A stretch of DNA of 64,000 nt from Coemansia sp. RSA 487 (taxonomy: Eukaryota; Kickxellomycota; Kickxellomycetes; Kickxellales; Kickxellaceae). Positions 41,290-51,700 of the stretch are shown here, in pieces. Position 1 is the stretch's first letter, and every line of letters starts with the position of its first letter. The stretch spans positions 62,001 through 126,000 of the forward strand of contig JANBRJ010000015.1 of NCBI GenBank assembly GCA_027577595.1, in the 5' to 3' direction. The notes under the pieces are model-generated. The model ran no database searches and was not told the origin of the DNA. It worked only from the letters and a program-made list of their open reading frames with translations. A program made the position numbers and the translations under genes.

Positions 41290-42600
41290 ATGCGTACCGT
41301 AATCTCTTTGGCTGTCTTTGCTGCGATATCCGCACAGGCCGTTCTTGGCGACCAGTTCCGTGCGACAATGGAAACTAACTCTGCACCTGAGTCGAACTCG
41401 CCGCCGGCAACAACTTCTACACCTGCACCAAGCTCTGCTCCAGCATCAAGCTCTGCGCCAGCATCAAGCTCTGCTCCTGCGTCAAACTCGCCACCAGCAT
41501 CAAACTCAGCGTCTGAATCGACACCAAACTCGTCTGCACCTTCCAGCTCGGGACATTCGTCATCGGCAAGTGAAAGCGGCAATGGTGGATATGGTGGCAG
41601 TGGGCATGGCAGTGGTGGATATGGTGGCAGTGGGTACGGCAGCGGTGGCCATAGCAGCGGCTATGCTAGCAATGGTCATAGCAGCGCCGGATACCACCAA
41701 AGTGGCTACAGCTCGTATACCTATTGCGATGAGACCACCACCGTCGTTATTGTTCCCGAGGACACGACCACCGTGGTTATGGTTCCGGAGAGCACCACCA
41801 GCGTTGTTGTCGTTCCTCCTTCCTCGGAATGCGAGACTACTCCAGCGTATGGATCATCGTCTGCTGCTGGATATGGCTCATCCTCATCCGCCGGATATGA
41901 ATCGCCTTCGTCTGCCGGCTACGAGTCACCTTCTTCTACAGGATATGGCTCGTCTTCTTTGGTGGCCAATAGTGGAAATGAGTCTTCTTCCGCTGAGAAT
42001 AGTTCTTCATCTGCTGAACAGAGCTCGCCTTCATCTGCTGAACAGAGCTCGCCTTCATCTGCTGAACAGAGCTCGCCTTCATCTGCTGAACATAGCTCTT
42101 CTTCATCTGCTGAACATAGCTCTTCTTCACCTGCAGAACATAGCTCTTCTTCATCTGCTGAACAGAGCTCCTCATCCGCTCAATACGGCTCTTCCTCTTC
42201 AGCAGGGTATGAATCACCTTCGGCTGGTTATGGATCTTCAGCTTCAGCTGGATATGAATCACCCTCAGCTGGCTACGGATATGGTTCCTCTGAGGATTGC
42301 GACGAAACAACCACGGTTGTCATCGTGCCTGGCGAGGACGAGACCACCACAGTTGTTCAGCTTGCTGGCACTGACGTTGCCCAGACACTGAATGGTGGCA
42401 ACCCGGTTGCCACGGTTGGTTCCTGCCCCGACTACACAATCACCGTCACCAACCAGGTATATGCTACGCTGACAACAACCATCACTCCGTCGTGGCTCGC
42501 TGTTTCTGGCGCCTCTAACCAGCCGTACGCAGCACCATATGATCAGCAGCAAGACTATGGGGCTGCTGGATCCTACCAGACTGCTGCTGCCTACCAATAG
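41290..42600 (+). CDS. Secreted Ser-rich mucin-like cell-surface protein 1
   Basis: 436 residues from the ATG at 41290. A signal peptide (MRTVISLAVFAAISAQAVLG) leads to a Ser/Pro/Ala linker, a Gly/Ser/Tyr-rich part with GGYGGSG repeats, a segment of repeated TTTVVIVPE motifs framed by cysteines, then Ser-Ala-Glu-Gln octapeptides encoded by a 24-bp repeat. The end has a small non-repetitive domain (SCPDYTITVTNQVYATLTTT) and a Tyr/Gln/Ala tail. There is no convincing GPI signal. Dense Ser/Thr implies heavy O-mannosylation, and a wall or extracellular-matrix role is inferred. The next gene shares the leader pattern and the VYAT...T motif, so the two look like an old duplication. Confidence 0.72.
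   Translation: MRTVISLAVFAAISAQAVLGDQFRATMETNSAPESNSPPATTSTPAPSSAPASSSAPASSSAPASNSPPASNSASESTPNSSAPSSSGHSSSASESGNGGYGGSGHGSGGYGGSGYGSGGHSSGYASNGHSSAGYHQSGYSSYTYCDETTTVVIVPEDTTTVVMVPESTTSVVVVPPSSECETTPAYGSSSAAGYGSSSSAGYESPSSAGYESPSSTGYGSSSLVANSGNESSSAENSSSSAEQSSPSSAEQSSPSSAEQSSPSSAEHSSSSSAEHSSSSPAEHSSSSSAEQSSSSAQYGSSSSAGYESPSAGYGSSASAGYESPSAGYGYGSSEDCDETTTVVIVPGEDETTTVVQLAGTDVAQTLNGGNPVATVGSCPDYTITVTNQVYATLTTTITPSWLAVSGASNQPYAAPYDQQQDYGAAGSYQTAAAYQ
42001..42180 (+). repeat. 24-bp tandem repeat in mucin-like gene 1
   Basis: About seven units of the GCTGAACAGAGCTCGCCTTC type, each encoding an eight-residue Ser/Ala/Glu block with Gln/His and Pro/Ser variants. Units are in frame, so copy-number changes would alter length without breaking the protein. 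Confidence 0.88.
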
Positions 42601-43481
42601 ATCGATGGCTTGTAACCATGGCCTGTGATAGCAACCATCTTGGTGGCAAGTTTGGTTAAGCTTTTGGAATGCAAAGCATTGGGCAAGATTGGGCACGCAC
42701 TTTATCTTAATTGCTCTGTTTGCCAATGTGTGCTTTCTTTTATTTTCATTTCCTTTTTTCATATCTTCAAATATCGGGTCAATATGTCAATAAATAGTCA
42801 ATATAAATTCACTACCTTTTTCTTGGAGCAGATAACCAAAAAAAAACGTTCTCCATATTTTGCAGATAAAAAACAGAGCTTGGGAATTGCCTAGATTTTC
42901 AAAGCAGTAATGTGAAAGACTAACGGCTTTTTTGTAATATGCTATATCGTGGATATCGAGTGTGGAGGTTGTTGTTTTCTATTCGCACACTATAGAGATA
43001 TCTATCGTTTTAACTTTCTTGGGGAATGTTAGATTCCGCTATTTTATATTTCACACCCTCATTTAACGATATATTATTATTATTATCATGAATATGAGAA
43101 CAGGAAGAAATCTTGGAGACAAGCAATCATATAATTTAACAGAAGGTGCCAAATATAGTCACACACCATCCATTCTCATATTACTCCAGTATTATATCAA
43201 ATACCAAACTTTCGTTACGAAATTGTGCAATTGTAGTCTGATATCGTACACCGATATCAACTACTCAAATAAAACATTGGTCACATATTCAAAGGCATTT
43301 CGAATAGATATATAACACAACACATCCTAGCCTTTAAAGCACAATCGAGAAAACTAAAATAGCAACAAGCTGTCTTTTACTCTCTTTGGTTATTCTCATT
43401 ACAGCACCGAGTCTGTATAGCCACTAATATATTGTTACAATTTGCCCTCTCTAATCTTTAATCCGAGGTAGTTAATCTAAA
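42601..43481. other. A/T-rich spacer between the two mucin-like genes
   Basis: 880 bp with low-complexity stretches such as TTATTATTATTATC near 43075. A TATA element is at 43308-43315. No gene seen. Confidence 0.5.
43308..43315 (+). promoter_or_regulatory. TATA box of secreted mucin-like gene 2
   Basis: ATATATAA within GATATATAACAC, about 170 bp before the ATG at 43482. Confidence 0.4.
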
Positions 43482-45101
43482 ATGCGTCAGGTCCTTTCAC
43501 TCTCAATTTTTGTTGCTGCAATCTCGCAGGGCACTTTTGCCTCCTATGGTAGCTATGGTGCTGCGCCCGCTCCTAAGCATTACAGCAGCGCGCCGGCTAA
43601 GCATTACGATGGACATCCCGCGCCGACAGGTTACCAGGTGGCATCCGCATACCCTGCGGCTCCTGCACCTGCTCCAAAGAAGCCCTATAATGCTGGTCAA
43701 GCTCCCGCTCCATATGCTGCACCGACTCCTCAGCCCAAGCACAGTTGCGGCAAAGCACCCTCTCCAGCCCCGTACTCGCCTGCACCTGTCTACAATCCAG
43801 CCCCAGCCCCAGCCCCGACTCACGCACCCGCACCTGCTCCAGCTCCTGCCTACGCGCCAGCGCCAGCGCCTGCTCCTCATAAATGCGGAAAGAGCCAGCC
43901 GTCTAGCGGCAAGCCTGCCCCTGCCCCCGCTCCAGAGTATGGCTCGTCCGGTTATAGTTCAGACTCCGAAACAGAGCACTCAGGCAATGGACCCAAAGGT
44001 GGCAAAAACCAAGGCTATTCTCCAGGGCCAGCACCAACATGTGGCAAGAGCGGAAGCAAGTGTTCCTCAGAGCCCGCACCCGAATACTCCTCCTCGAACG
44101 CTAGCCACAACGCAGCTCCCGATCTCACTATCACTGGCTATGCACCAGCGCCAACTTACGCTTCAAGCAGCGCTGAATACTCGTCGGAGGCAGCCGGATA
44201 TTCGAGCACAGCTTCTTGTAGCGCCGAACCTATATCTTACACGACCTTCACTGTGTACTCGGTCAATACCGTATATGCCACTGTATCAGTAACAGCATCG
44301 CAGGAGCCTACCTACGCTGCTAGTGGATACTCATCCATTGAGCCCTCAAGCACTGGTTATGGCGCTGTTTCCCCGTCAAGCACTGGTTATGGTGCTGTTG
44401 CTCCTACAAGCGCTACATACGAGACTGTTGCGCCAAGCAGCTCCGCGTATGAATCTATTGAGCCTTCAAGCACTGGATACAGTGCTGTTGCTCCTACGAG
44501 CATTACATACAAGACTGTCGTACCAACCAGCACCGCTTATGAAACTGTTGCACCAACCAGCACCGTTTATGAAACTGTTGCACCAAGCAGCTCTGCATAT
44601 GGATCAGTCGAGCCATCGAGCGCCGGGTACAGCGCCGTTTCTCCTTCGAGCACCGCTTACGAGACCGTCGCACCAACCAGCGTCACATACGCCCCCGTTG
44701 CTCCATACAGCTCTTCAGCACCCGCAAGCACCACTTACGAGACTGTTGCGCCGACAAGCGCTACTTATGCTCCCGTTGCTCCTTCGAGCACAGGTTATGG
44801 CTCGGCTGCCCCGACCGGCAGTGCCACCTATGCCCCAGTTGCCCCGACCAGCAGTGCCACCTATGCCCCAGTTGTCCCGACTAGCCAGGCGTGCCCCACT
44901 GTCGCTCCTTCCAGCTACCAGAGCGATGTGGACGACTCCAGCGAAGCCAGCTACGACGAGGTCGCCCCGACCAGTGAGAGCAATCCGGCTCCCTCCACTG
45001 GCTACGGTGCTAAACCAGCACCAGCAAAGAACTCTGGGTATTACACCATGAACTACATCTTCATTGGCAACGGCCCTGAAAAGTTCCGCGCTGGTTACTA
45101 G
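43482..45101 (+). CDS. Secreted Pro/Ala/Ser-rich mucin-like cell-surface protein 2
   Basis: 539 residues from the ATG at 43482. Signal peptide MRQVLSLSIFVAAISQGTFA, then a Pro-Ala-rich region (PAPAPAPTHAPAPAP) interrupted by regularly spaced Cys-Gly-Lys motifs, a Ser-rich middle with TTFTVYSVNTVYATVSVT, and from about residue 285 a series of 12-13-residue repeats of the P-S/T-S-x-x-Y-x-x-V-A/E type. It ends with KNSGYYTMNYIFIGNGPEKFRAGY, a non-repetitive tail. Massive O-glycosylation is likely; a wall or matrix function is inferred. It sits in tandem with the preceding Ser-rich protein and shares the leader and the VYAT motif. Confidence 0.72.
   Translation: MRQVLSLSIFVAAISQGTFASYGSYGAAPAPKHYSSAPAKHYDGHPAPTGYQVASAYPAAPAPAPKKPYNAGQAPAPYAAPTPQPKHSCGKAPSPAPYSPAPVYNPAPAPAPTHAPAPAPAPAYAPAPAPAPHKCGKSQPSSGKPAPAPAPEYGSSGYSSDSETEHSGNGPKGGKNQGYSPGPAPTCGKSGSKCSSEPAPEYSSSNASHNAAPDLTITGYAPAPTYASSSAEYSSEAAGYSSTASCSAEPISYTTFTVYSVNTVYATVSVTASQEPTYAASGYSSIEPSSTGYGAVSPSSTGYGAVAPTSATYETVAPSSSAYESIEPSSTGYSAVAPTSITYKTVVPTSTAYETVAPTSTVYETVAPSSSAYGSVEPSSAGYSAVSPSSTAYETVAPTSVTYAPVAPYSSSAPASTTYETVAPTSATYAPVAPSSTGYGSAAPTGSATYAPVAPTSSATYAPVVPTSQACPTVAPSSYQSDVDDSSEASYDEVAPTSESNPAPSTGYGAKPAPAKNSGYYTMNYIFIGNGPEKFRAGY
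44330..44885 (+). repeat. Degenerate tandem repeat in mucin-like gene 2
   Basis: About a dozen imperfect in-frame units of 36-39 bp encode the PTSxTYETVA-type repeats. Confidence 0.8.
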
Positions 45102-45680
45102 ACATTGCTTCTTTTTTCTCATACAGGATGTAAACAGTCCACGATTTTAATTATACTTTCACCTTCTTTCACTATCTTTAATTACAAATATAACCATTTA
45201 TGAATTATCCTTTTAGTAACAACAATGATTTAGCTTCATGACAAACACCAATGTACATTTGTATGTCTGGGTATCTATATATTTACAGTGCACGTAAGCA
45301 TGTCACCTATAATTTTAGGCTTATTGTTGCCGAAAGCTTGTATACCTGATTTTTCAAACAAGTGGGGGCTTTAATTCGTTGTATGTTTCCAAAGAAAGCG
45401 ACATAGGCAATATGTAGATATAAATATACAGTTGAATTTCAGGCGGATAGGGAGGATACTACATAGAGTTTATTTATAAAATTGATGTAACTCGGAGAAA
45501 GTGGAGCATAAATAGTGTGAATACATCTATATATATTTCTCCAAAGCTTAACCAGGTTGTAGCTTTCACTGTCGTATAAATTATTGGAAATTCCTGGCAT
45601 TCAAAATTTTCCTTCCAAATGCTATCAAATTTCATTTTGTCCGCGTAAATATTTCTCGTACAAGGCAATTGAACAAAAAA
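45102..45680. other. Spacer between mucin-like gene 2 and the ABCG transporter
   Basis: A/T-rich 580 bp. A TATATATATT run at about 45529-45538 lies 145 bp before the transporter start. No gene seen. Confidence 0.5.
45529..45538 (+). promoter_or_regulatory. TATA-like element of the ABCG transporter gene
   Basis: TATATATATT, about 145 bp before the ATG. Confidence 0.35.
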
Positions 45681-47666
45681 ATGTCTGCCACACAACCAGC
45701 TGTCACAAGCAGCGACAAGAGAGCAAATTCTTCTCGCCCAATCCTTAGCTGGAGTGATATAAACTATGACGTCAAGACCAAAGATGGCGTCCGCCGGATC
45801 TTACAAAATGTGTCTGGCAGCATATACCCAGGTGAGCTAGTAGCTATCATGGGGTCATCTGGTGCAGGCAAAACGTCACTGCTCAACGTGCTCTCGAGCC
45901 GTGTTCAGGGCGGAAAACTCTATGGAGACATCAAGTTCAACGGCACCAAGCGTAACCCACACGAATTCAAGCGCATGCTGGCATACGTTGAGCAGGATGA
46001 CCTGATGCATGCAACACTCAGCGTCCGAGAAACACTTACGGTATCTGCAAAGCTCCGTCTATCTAGCAAGAAATATACAGACCAGGAAAAATTACAGCGT
46101 GTCGACGATGTCATGCGTCAAATGCGCCTTTCAAATATCGCAGATTCAAAGATAGGCGGTCCTGGAATGCGCGGCGTCTCTGGCGGCGAGCGCAAGCGTG
46201 TAAGCATTGGTATTGAGCTTGTCACTGACCCATCGATTCTATTCCTTGATGAGCCATCCTCAGGGCTGGACTCATCGTCTGCAGAGATGGTCGTCAAGCT
46301 GACCAAGGATATGTGCCGCGAGCGCAACCTTACCACCCTTATGACCATCCACCAGCCCAGCGCTGAGATGATGGCCCGATATGACAAGCTCATTCTCCTT
46401 TCGCAGGGAAAACTCGTATACATTGGTCCAGCAGATCAAACACTGCGGTATTTTGAGCAGCTCGGGTACCCGCCAACCAACCCAAATACTGCCAACTTCT
46501 ACATTGACCTGATGACAATTGATTTTTCATCCTCCACTGCAATGAGCGAAAGCGAGACCCGCGTGCAAACTCTTGTTGACTCCTTTATCGAGTTCCGTCG
46601 CAACGGCTCCAAGCTGATTACACATAGCTCCTCTGCTTTTGCTGTTGGTGGCGATAGTGGCGCGACTAGCATAAACTATCCTGGGGAAATAGACGAAAAA
46701 ATGAACAGCAGCCTGGCACCTTCAATGAAAAACGAAAACTACTGTGGATCACATTCCAATTTAGTCAAGGACATCACTCAAGAAACTGCTAGCATCGTAT
46801 TGTATGAGGTGCCTCCAAAAAATAGCTGGGCAAGTGAGCTTCTTGTGCTCCTCAAACGTGACTGGCTCCTCAGCATACGTAACACATCGCTCATATATGG
46901 ATTCATTTTCCAGAGCATAATGATGACAATATTCATGGGATTCGTGTTTTTCCAGATGAAAACTGACCAGCCATCTATCCAGAACCGCATCGGTGCAGTC
47001 TTCATGCTTCTTATCCAGTGTTCATTCCCAATTACGTTCCCAGCCATGGCCATTTTAATGGTTGGCCATAGTGTTCTGATGCGCGAGAGATCTACTGGTA
47101 CCTACCGCATGTCAAGCTACTTCTTTGCCAAGGTTCTGAGCTTTCTTCCACTTATGCTTATACCCATGATTGTCATATTCACTGGTGTGTACTTTATTGC
47201 GCACTTCCAGTATAGCGCTGAAAAATACTTTATTACAATGGCAATTCTCTTCGTCAGTGTCTATTCTTCTCTGGCTTTTGCCTTTGCCATTGCAATGCTC
47301 ACAAGTAACATGAATATCGCAGCTATAATCATGCCTGTCACAATGGGAACATTGTTTCTCTTTTCTGGTAACTTGTCCAATTCAAATGCAGTTACACCAG
47401 TGCTGCGCTGGATAAAGTACATTTGCATTTACTTTTATTCGTACACAGGTTTTATGCAGAACGAGTTTACTGGGCTAAAGTTCGACTGTGGCGATACTTC
47501 CACCGCCTGCTATCATACGGGAGAGGATGTGCTGTCTGCCTATGCTCTGAACGATCTGCCTATCTGGCTCACTATTGTAATTAACCTTGCACTTGGGTCT
47601 GCGTTATTTGCTATTGGGTACATTGGTCTACGCTGGGTGATCAAGCCTCGTTACGTGAGTATCTAA
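45681..47666 (+). CDS. ABCG-type half-transporter (White/BCRP family)
   Basis: 661 residues from the ATG at 45681; four open codons before it begin with TTG. The ATP-binding domain comes first: Walker A GSSGAGKT (58-65), signature VSGGE (166-170), Walker B ILFLDEP (186-192) and the TIHQPS segment. A variable Ser/Asn-rich linker (about 285-385) follows, then a six-helix membrane domain from about 410 with FMGFVFFQM, the Arg-rich MRERSTGTYR loop and a Cys-containing extracellular loop (CGDTSTACYHTGED). The order NBD-TMD in a single half marks ABCG half-transporters, which dimerise to export lipids, sterols or drugs (family knowledge). The substrate is not readable. All ATPase motifs are intact, and there is no intron. 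Confidence 0.93.
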   Translation: MSATQPAVTSSDKRANSSRPILSWSDINYDVKTKDGVRRILQNVSGSIYPGELVAIMGSSGAGKTSLLNVLSSRVQGGKLYGDIKFNGTKRNPHEFKRMLAYVEQDDLMHATLSVRETLTVSAKLRLSSKKYTDQEKLQRVDDVMRQMRLSNIADSKIGGPGMRGVSGGERKRVSIGIELVTDPSILFLDEPSSGLDSSSAEMVVKLTKDMCRERNLTTLMTIHQPSAEMMARYDKLILLSQGKLVYIGPADQTLRYFEQLGYPPTNPNTANFYIDLMTIDFSSSTAMSESETRVQTLVDSFIEFRRNGSKLITHSSSAFAVGGDSGATSINYPGEIDEKMNSSLAPSMKNENYCGSHSNLVKDITQETASIVLYEVPPKNSWASELLVLLKRDWLLSIRNTSLIYGFIFQSIMMTIFMGFVFFQMKTDQPSIQNRIGAVFMLLIQCSFPITFPAMAILMVGHSVLMRERSTGTYRMSSYFFAKVLSFLPLMLIPMIVIFTGVYFIAHFQYSAEKYFITMAILFVSVYSSLAFAFAIAMLTSNMNIAAIIMPVTMGTLFLFSGNLSNSNAVTPVLRWIKYICIYFYSYTGFMQNEFTGLKFDCGDTSTACYHTGEDVLSAYALNDLPIWLTIVINLALGSALFAIGYIGLRWVIKPRYVSI

Positions 47667-48743
47667 ATATATATTGTCAAGTTGAGCGTAACATAAGCTC
47701 TATACAAAAGCGGCATTTTGCAGTAAGAGCTATATCTCTGAGTTTTTGCACTATGGAGTACAATCAGCTACAATTGCATGGGCCGTTGCACGCTTCTAGC
47801 TCAACTCTGTACAGTATTGAAAATATTGTTCTTTAGTGGTATTATCGTTATATGCTCTACTTGTGCATTTTCCATCCAATAAATGTTTCGTTTGCCTTTG
47901 TTATTTTGTAACATCAAGCACCATTCAAAATGGCAAAAGAGTGCATGCTAGCCTCCGATATTTCTTTACAAATGCCTTATCAAATTCAGATCACAATGGG
48001 TGATTTATATTCAATGATGTTTAGTAATGGTATAATTGGAAACAAAAGCACCATTGACCAAGAAAAGTAGGAGAATCCAAGGGAAAACTGTTTCTGTTCC
48101 TCATGATCCTTATGGCATTTATTTTTCAGACTATTCATTTTTTGCAATGGGCGCCATATCAATTCTAATATATTCAGCTATTGTTGCCAAAACATATACA
48201 TGTTCTATCATGGCCTCGCCACAAAGTGGAAAAGACAGTTTTGGACCCGTGTGAAGGGTTTGTGATTATGTTCGTTCGTTGTCGTGTAATACTAAATATG
48301 TAGACAAGCAAGGTTGTGAGAATTATTACTCTCTTGTAAACATTGGCCTAATTATTCGGATTATAGCAGGAAATGCGCTTATTTCATTTACGGCATTGTG
48401 TACACGCTGATTTCCTAAAGGGAGCTTTCCTATTTTACTCACACCATTTTAGAATAACTGACCGTGGTAGGAGGTGCCATGCTTTCCAGCTCTGTAGATA
48501 CATGCTACAGTAGCGTTGTTCTTTTTGGATGTAATATATTCCCATGAGCCATTATCCCCTACAAAGATCCAGGAATATGTGGATGTGCCAACAAGTCTGA
48601 AAACGGTAGCTGAATAAAATGGAAACAATTCCCTTGTAAAGCGGTTTTGCCCACTTTTCCAACATTTCTCTTTTATTTCAGTAGCATTTCTGCGCTTTAT
48701 ATATTAAACAGCAAACTTTGCAGATTCAACGTAATCATTTCCA
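47667..48743. other. Spacer before the fatty acid synthase gene
   Basis: 1.08 kb, A/T-rich. A TATATATTAAA-like element (48696-48708) is close to the FAS start. The ORF at 48036-48254 has no ATG and I do not take it as a gene, although it carries a hydrophobic stretch. Confidence 0.5.
48696..48708 (+). promoter_or_regulatory. TATA-like element of the FAS gene
   Basis: TTTATATATTAAA, about 36-48 bp before the ATG at 48744. Confidence 0.45.
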
Positions 48744-51700
48744 ATGGTTCTTACCAGCTCCACAGTTGATATTCAGCACGGCAACACGAAGCTAGTGCTG
48801 TTATTTTCCCCAGAGTATGCCACTCAGGCTAGAGATGCTGCCAAGAACTTTGTCACCAATGCCTCCATTTCAACAGAAATAGAAGTTTTTGCAGCATTTC
48901 TTGAGTTTTGTATCAAGGATCACCCAGTCATTGCGCCTGCCATCCTAGATGCTTTTGCCAAACACTTTAGTATTTCACCCGATGTGAAAGATATACATGA
49001 GGTTGTAAACGACCATATGCTCGATAAAGTTGGTATTCAGCGGGTTTTGAGTGCTTTCTACTTGCTTTGGGACCATGGTTCTGCCCAGCTCCATTACCAC
49101 CGCAAGGATTCCAGCGAACAATCGTCAGCGATATTTTCATCCGATAGCGCGCGTATAATGGCTATATTTGGCGGACAGCCTGGTGGCTCAGGTAGCCCTC
49201 TTGACGAGGCTGCGTGGCTTTTTGACATCTATCGTCCACTTCTTGCAGATTATGTGGCCTGTTTGTCCGAATTTCTGCACACGGAGTCACAAGATCCTAG
49301 AATAGTGCATGCGTATCCTTTAGGTCTTGACTTTTTCAAATGGCTTACTCGTCCAGAAAGTATGCCAGATATGAGCTACTTGCAGAGCGTGGCTTTGAAG
49401 CATACAGCCGTAGGCTTTACCCAGTTTATGCAGATCATGGTCCTGTACAAGACATTGGATCTAACGCCAGGAGAATTAGGTTCTCGTTTCAAATGTAAGA
49501 GAAGTATGAATTAAATGTCGATTACTTCTGCACTTCAAACATAAAAAACAGAAAAATGTTACTAAGCTGTGCAGCAATTTATATGTGCAATTCTTTCATA
49601 ACTTGTAGTCGCTGTTGGCCACAGCCAAGGGATATCTGTTGCAGTGGCATTTTCGATGCTTACAGACGAAGCTTCCTTTTACGACATCAGCAAAAAGGTC
49701 CTAGCGCTATTGATGCTGATTGCTCCATTTACTCAGCTAGAGTTCCCAGTGTACAAAATTGTGGACAGGGATATGTCTGGTTCTCAGGAGAAACAGGATG
49801 GCGAGCCTTGTCCCATGGTATCCGTTAGGGGAATTCCCAAACATGATCTCAAGAAGTATCTGCAAAGCTTCAATGCCTACCTAAATTCTCCACACGATCA
49901 TATGTACCTGGCTGTTGTTAACACGCACGATAATTTTATTGTTGCTGGCAAAGTGTCATCTGCCGCGAAATTTGTAAAGTACCTGCACTCCCAGTCAGTC
50001 AAAGGAGACAAGGACCAATCCCGAGTTCCATTCAACAAGCGTCGTCCTGTAATAACCACGAGCTACCTTGGCATAACTGCGCCACATCACTGCAGTCTCC
50101 TGAAGAGCATAATCCAGCCAATGTGCAATATTGCCTACGAGAAAGGCTGGGTGCTGGATGCAAAGGATATGCGTTTGCCTGTGCGCGCACTTGACGATGC
50201 TCACGACGTCCGTATAGAGGAGGACCTGACGAGGTATCTTCTTGAGAGCATGTGCGTTTTACAGGTCAACTGGCCAAAAGTGGTTAATCCTCACGGAATC
50301 ACACACATTGTTGATTTTGGGCCTGGTGGAATTACTGGCTTTGGGTACCTGGCTTATCGCAACATCGAGGGCAGCGGGGTTCCTGTTGTCTGTGCTGGAG
50401 CCCTTGCATCCGATCCAATGCATCCTCATATTGGCACAAAGGCCGAATTGTACAAATGCTGCATCGATAACGTTGGCACTGCGCCAAACTGGCTTGCTGA
50501 GTTCGGTCCAAAGCTTGTGCGCACAGTGTTTGACGGACAGGTACACATAGACACACGTATGCACCGAGTTCTTGGCCAACCGCCGGTAATGGTTGCCGGG
50601 ATGACGCCTACAACTGCGAACGAGGCGTTTGTTGCTGCAATCAATAGCGCTGGATACCATACTGAAATCGCTGGCGGTGGTATGCACACCGAGAAAGACA
50701 TGGTACGCAAACTCGCTGCGCTTGTTGAAATGGTCCCATCTGGACAAGGGATTACACTGAACTGCATATACGTCAATCAGAAGCAGTGGAGCTTCCAATT
50801 TCCAGCTCTTTTGCGCCTGCGCAAGAAAGGAATGCCGATTGCTGGGCTCTGCATTGGTGGCGGCGTGCCATCATTTGAAGCGGCAATGGATATCATTGAG
50901 TCTTTAAGGTCCTCTGGGATCCGCCACATGTCGTTTAAACCCAGCAATGCTGCCGCTATACGCAACGTCCTTCTCATTGCACAAGCTAGTAATGGCTTCC
51001 CTATCGTACTGCAATGGACTGGTGGTAGAAGTGGCGGTCACCATTCTCTCGAAGACTTTCACCAGCCGCTGCTTGAAACCTATTCTGCCATTCGATCATG
51101 CAGTAATGTTGTACTGGTTGTCGGGTCTGGGTTTGGCGACGCCAAAGGCACCCTGCCCTACATCACTGGCGAGTGGAGTGCCAAATACGGTCGCACACCT
51201 ATGCCCGTCGATGGTATCTTGCTTGGATCTCGTGTGATGGTAGCAAAGGAAGCCGCGACGTCGCTTAAGGCCAAAGAGTTAATTGTTTCTGCACCTGGAA
51301 TGTCAGACGAGCAGTGGTCAACAACATTTAATGAGAATGGTAGTGGTGTGGCAGCAGCAATAAGCGAATATGGCGAATCCAACCATGTGCTTGCTACTCG
51401 TTCAGTCAAGCTAGTAAACGATCTAAGATCTACCATTTTCAGCCAATCTCGCGACAAACATGCCCTGTTGCTCCAGGAACGCAAACAGGATGTCATTGCT
51501 CGTCTGAACAGCGACTTTGCTCGACCGTGGTTTGGTAAAAAGAGAGACGGGGAGGTGGTTGACTTGGACGAGATGACGTATGCAGAGGTAATCAGTCGCA
51601 TGGTGGAGCTGATGTACGTGGCCCATCAGAAGCGGTGGATTTGCAAATCCTATTTCCATTGCGTACTCGAGTTTACCAACCGCATTGAGCGTCGTATGTT

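Noticed and set aside
48036-48254. 72-codon frame with a hydrophobic stretch upstream of FAS
   Set aside because: No ATG start and no recognisable family.
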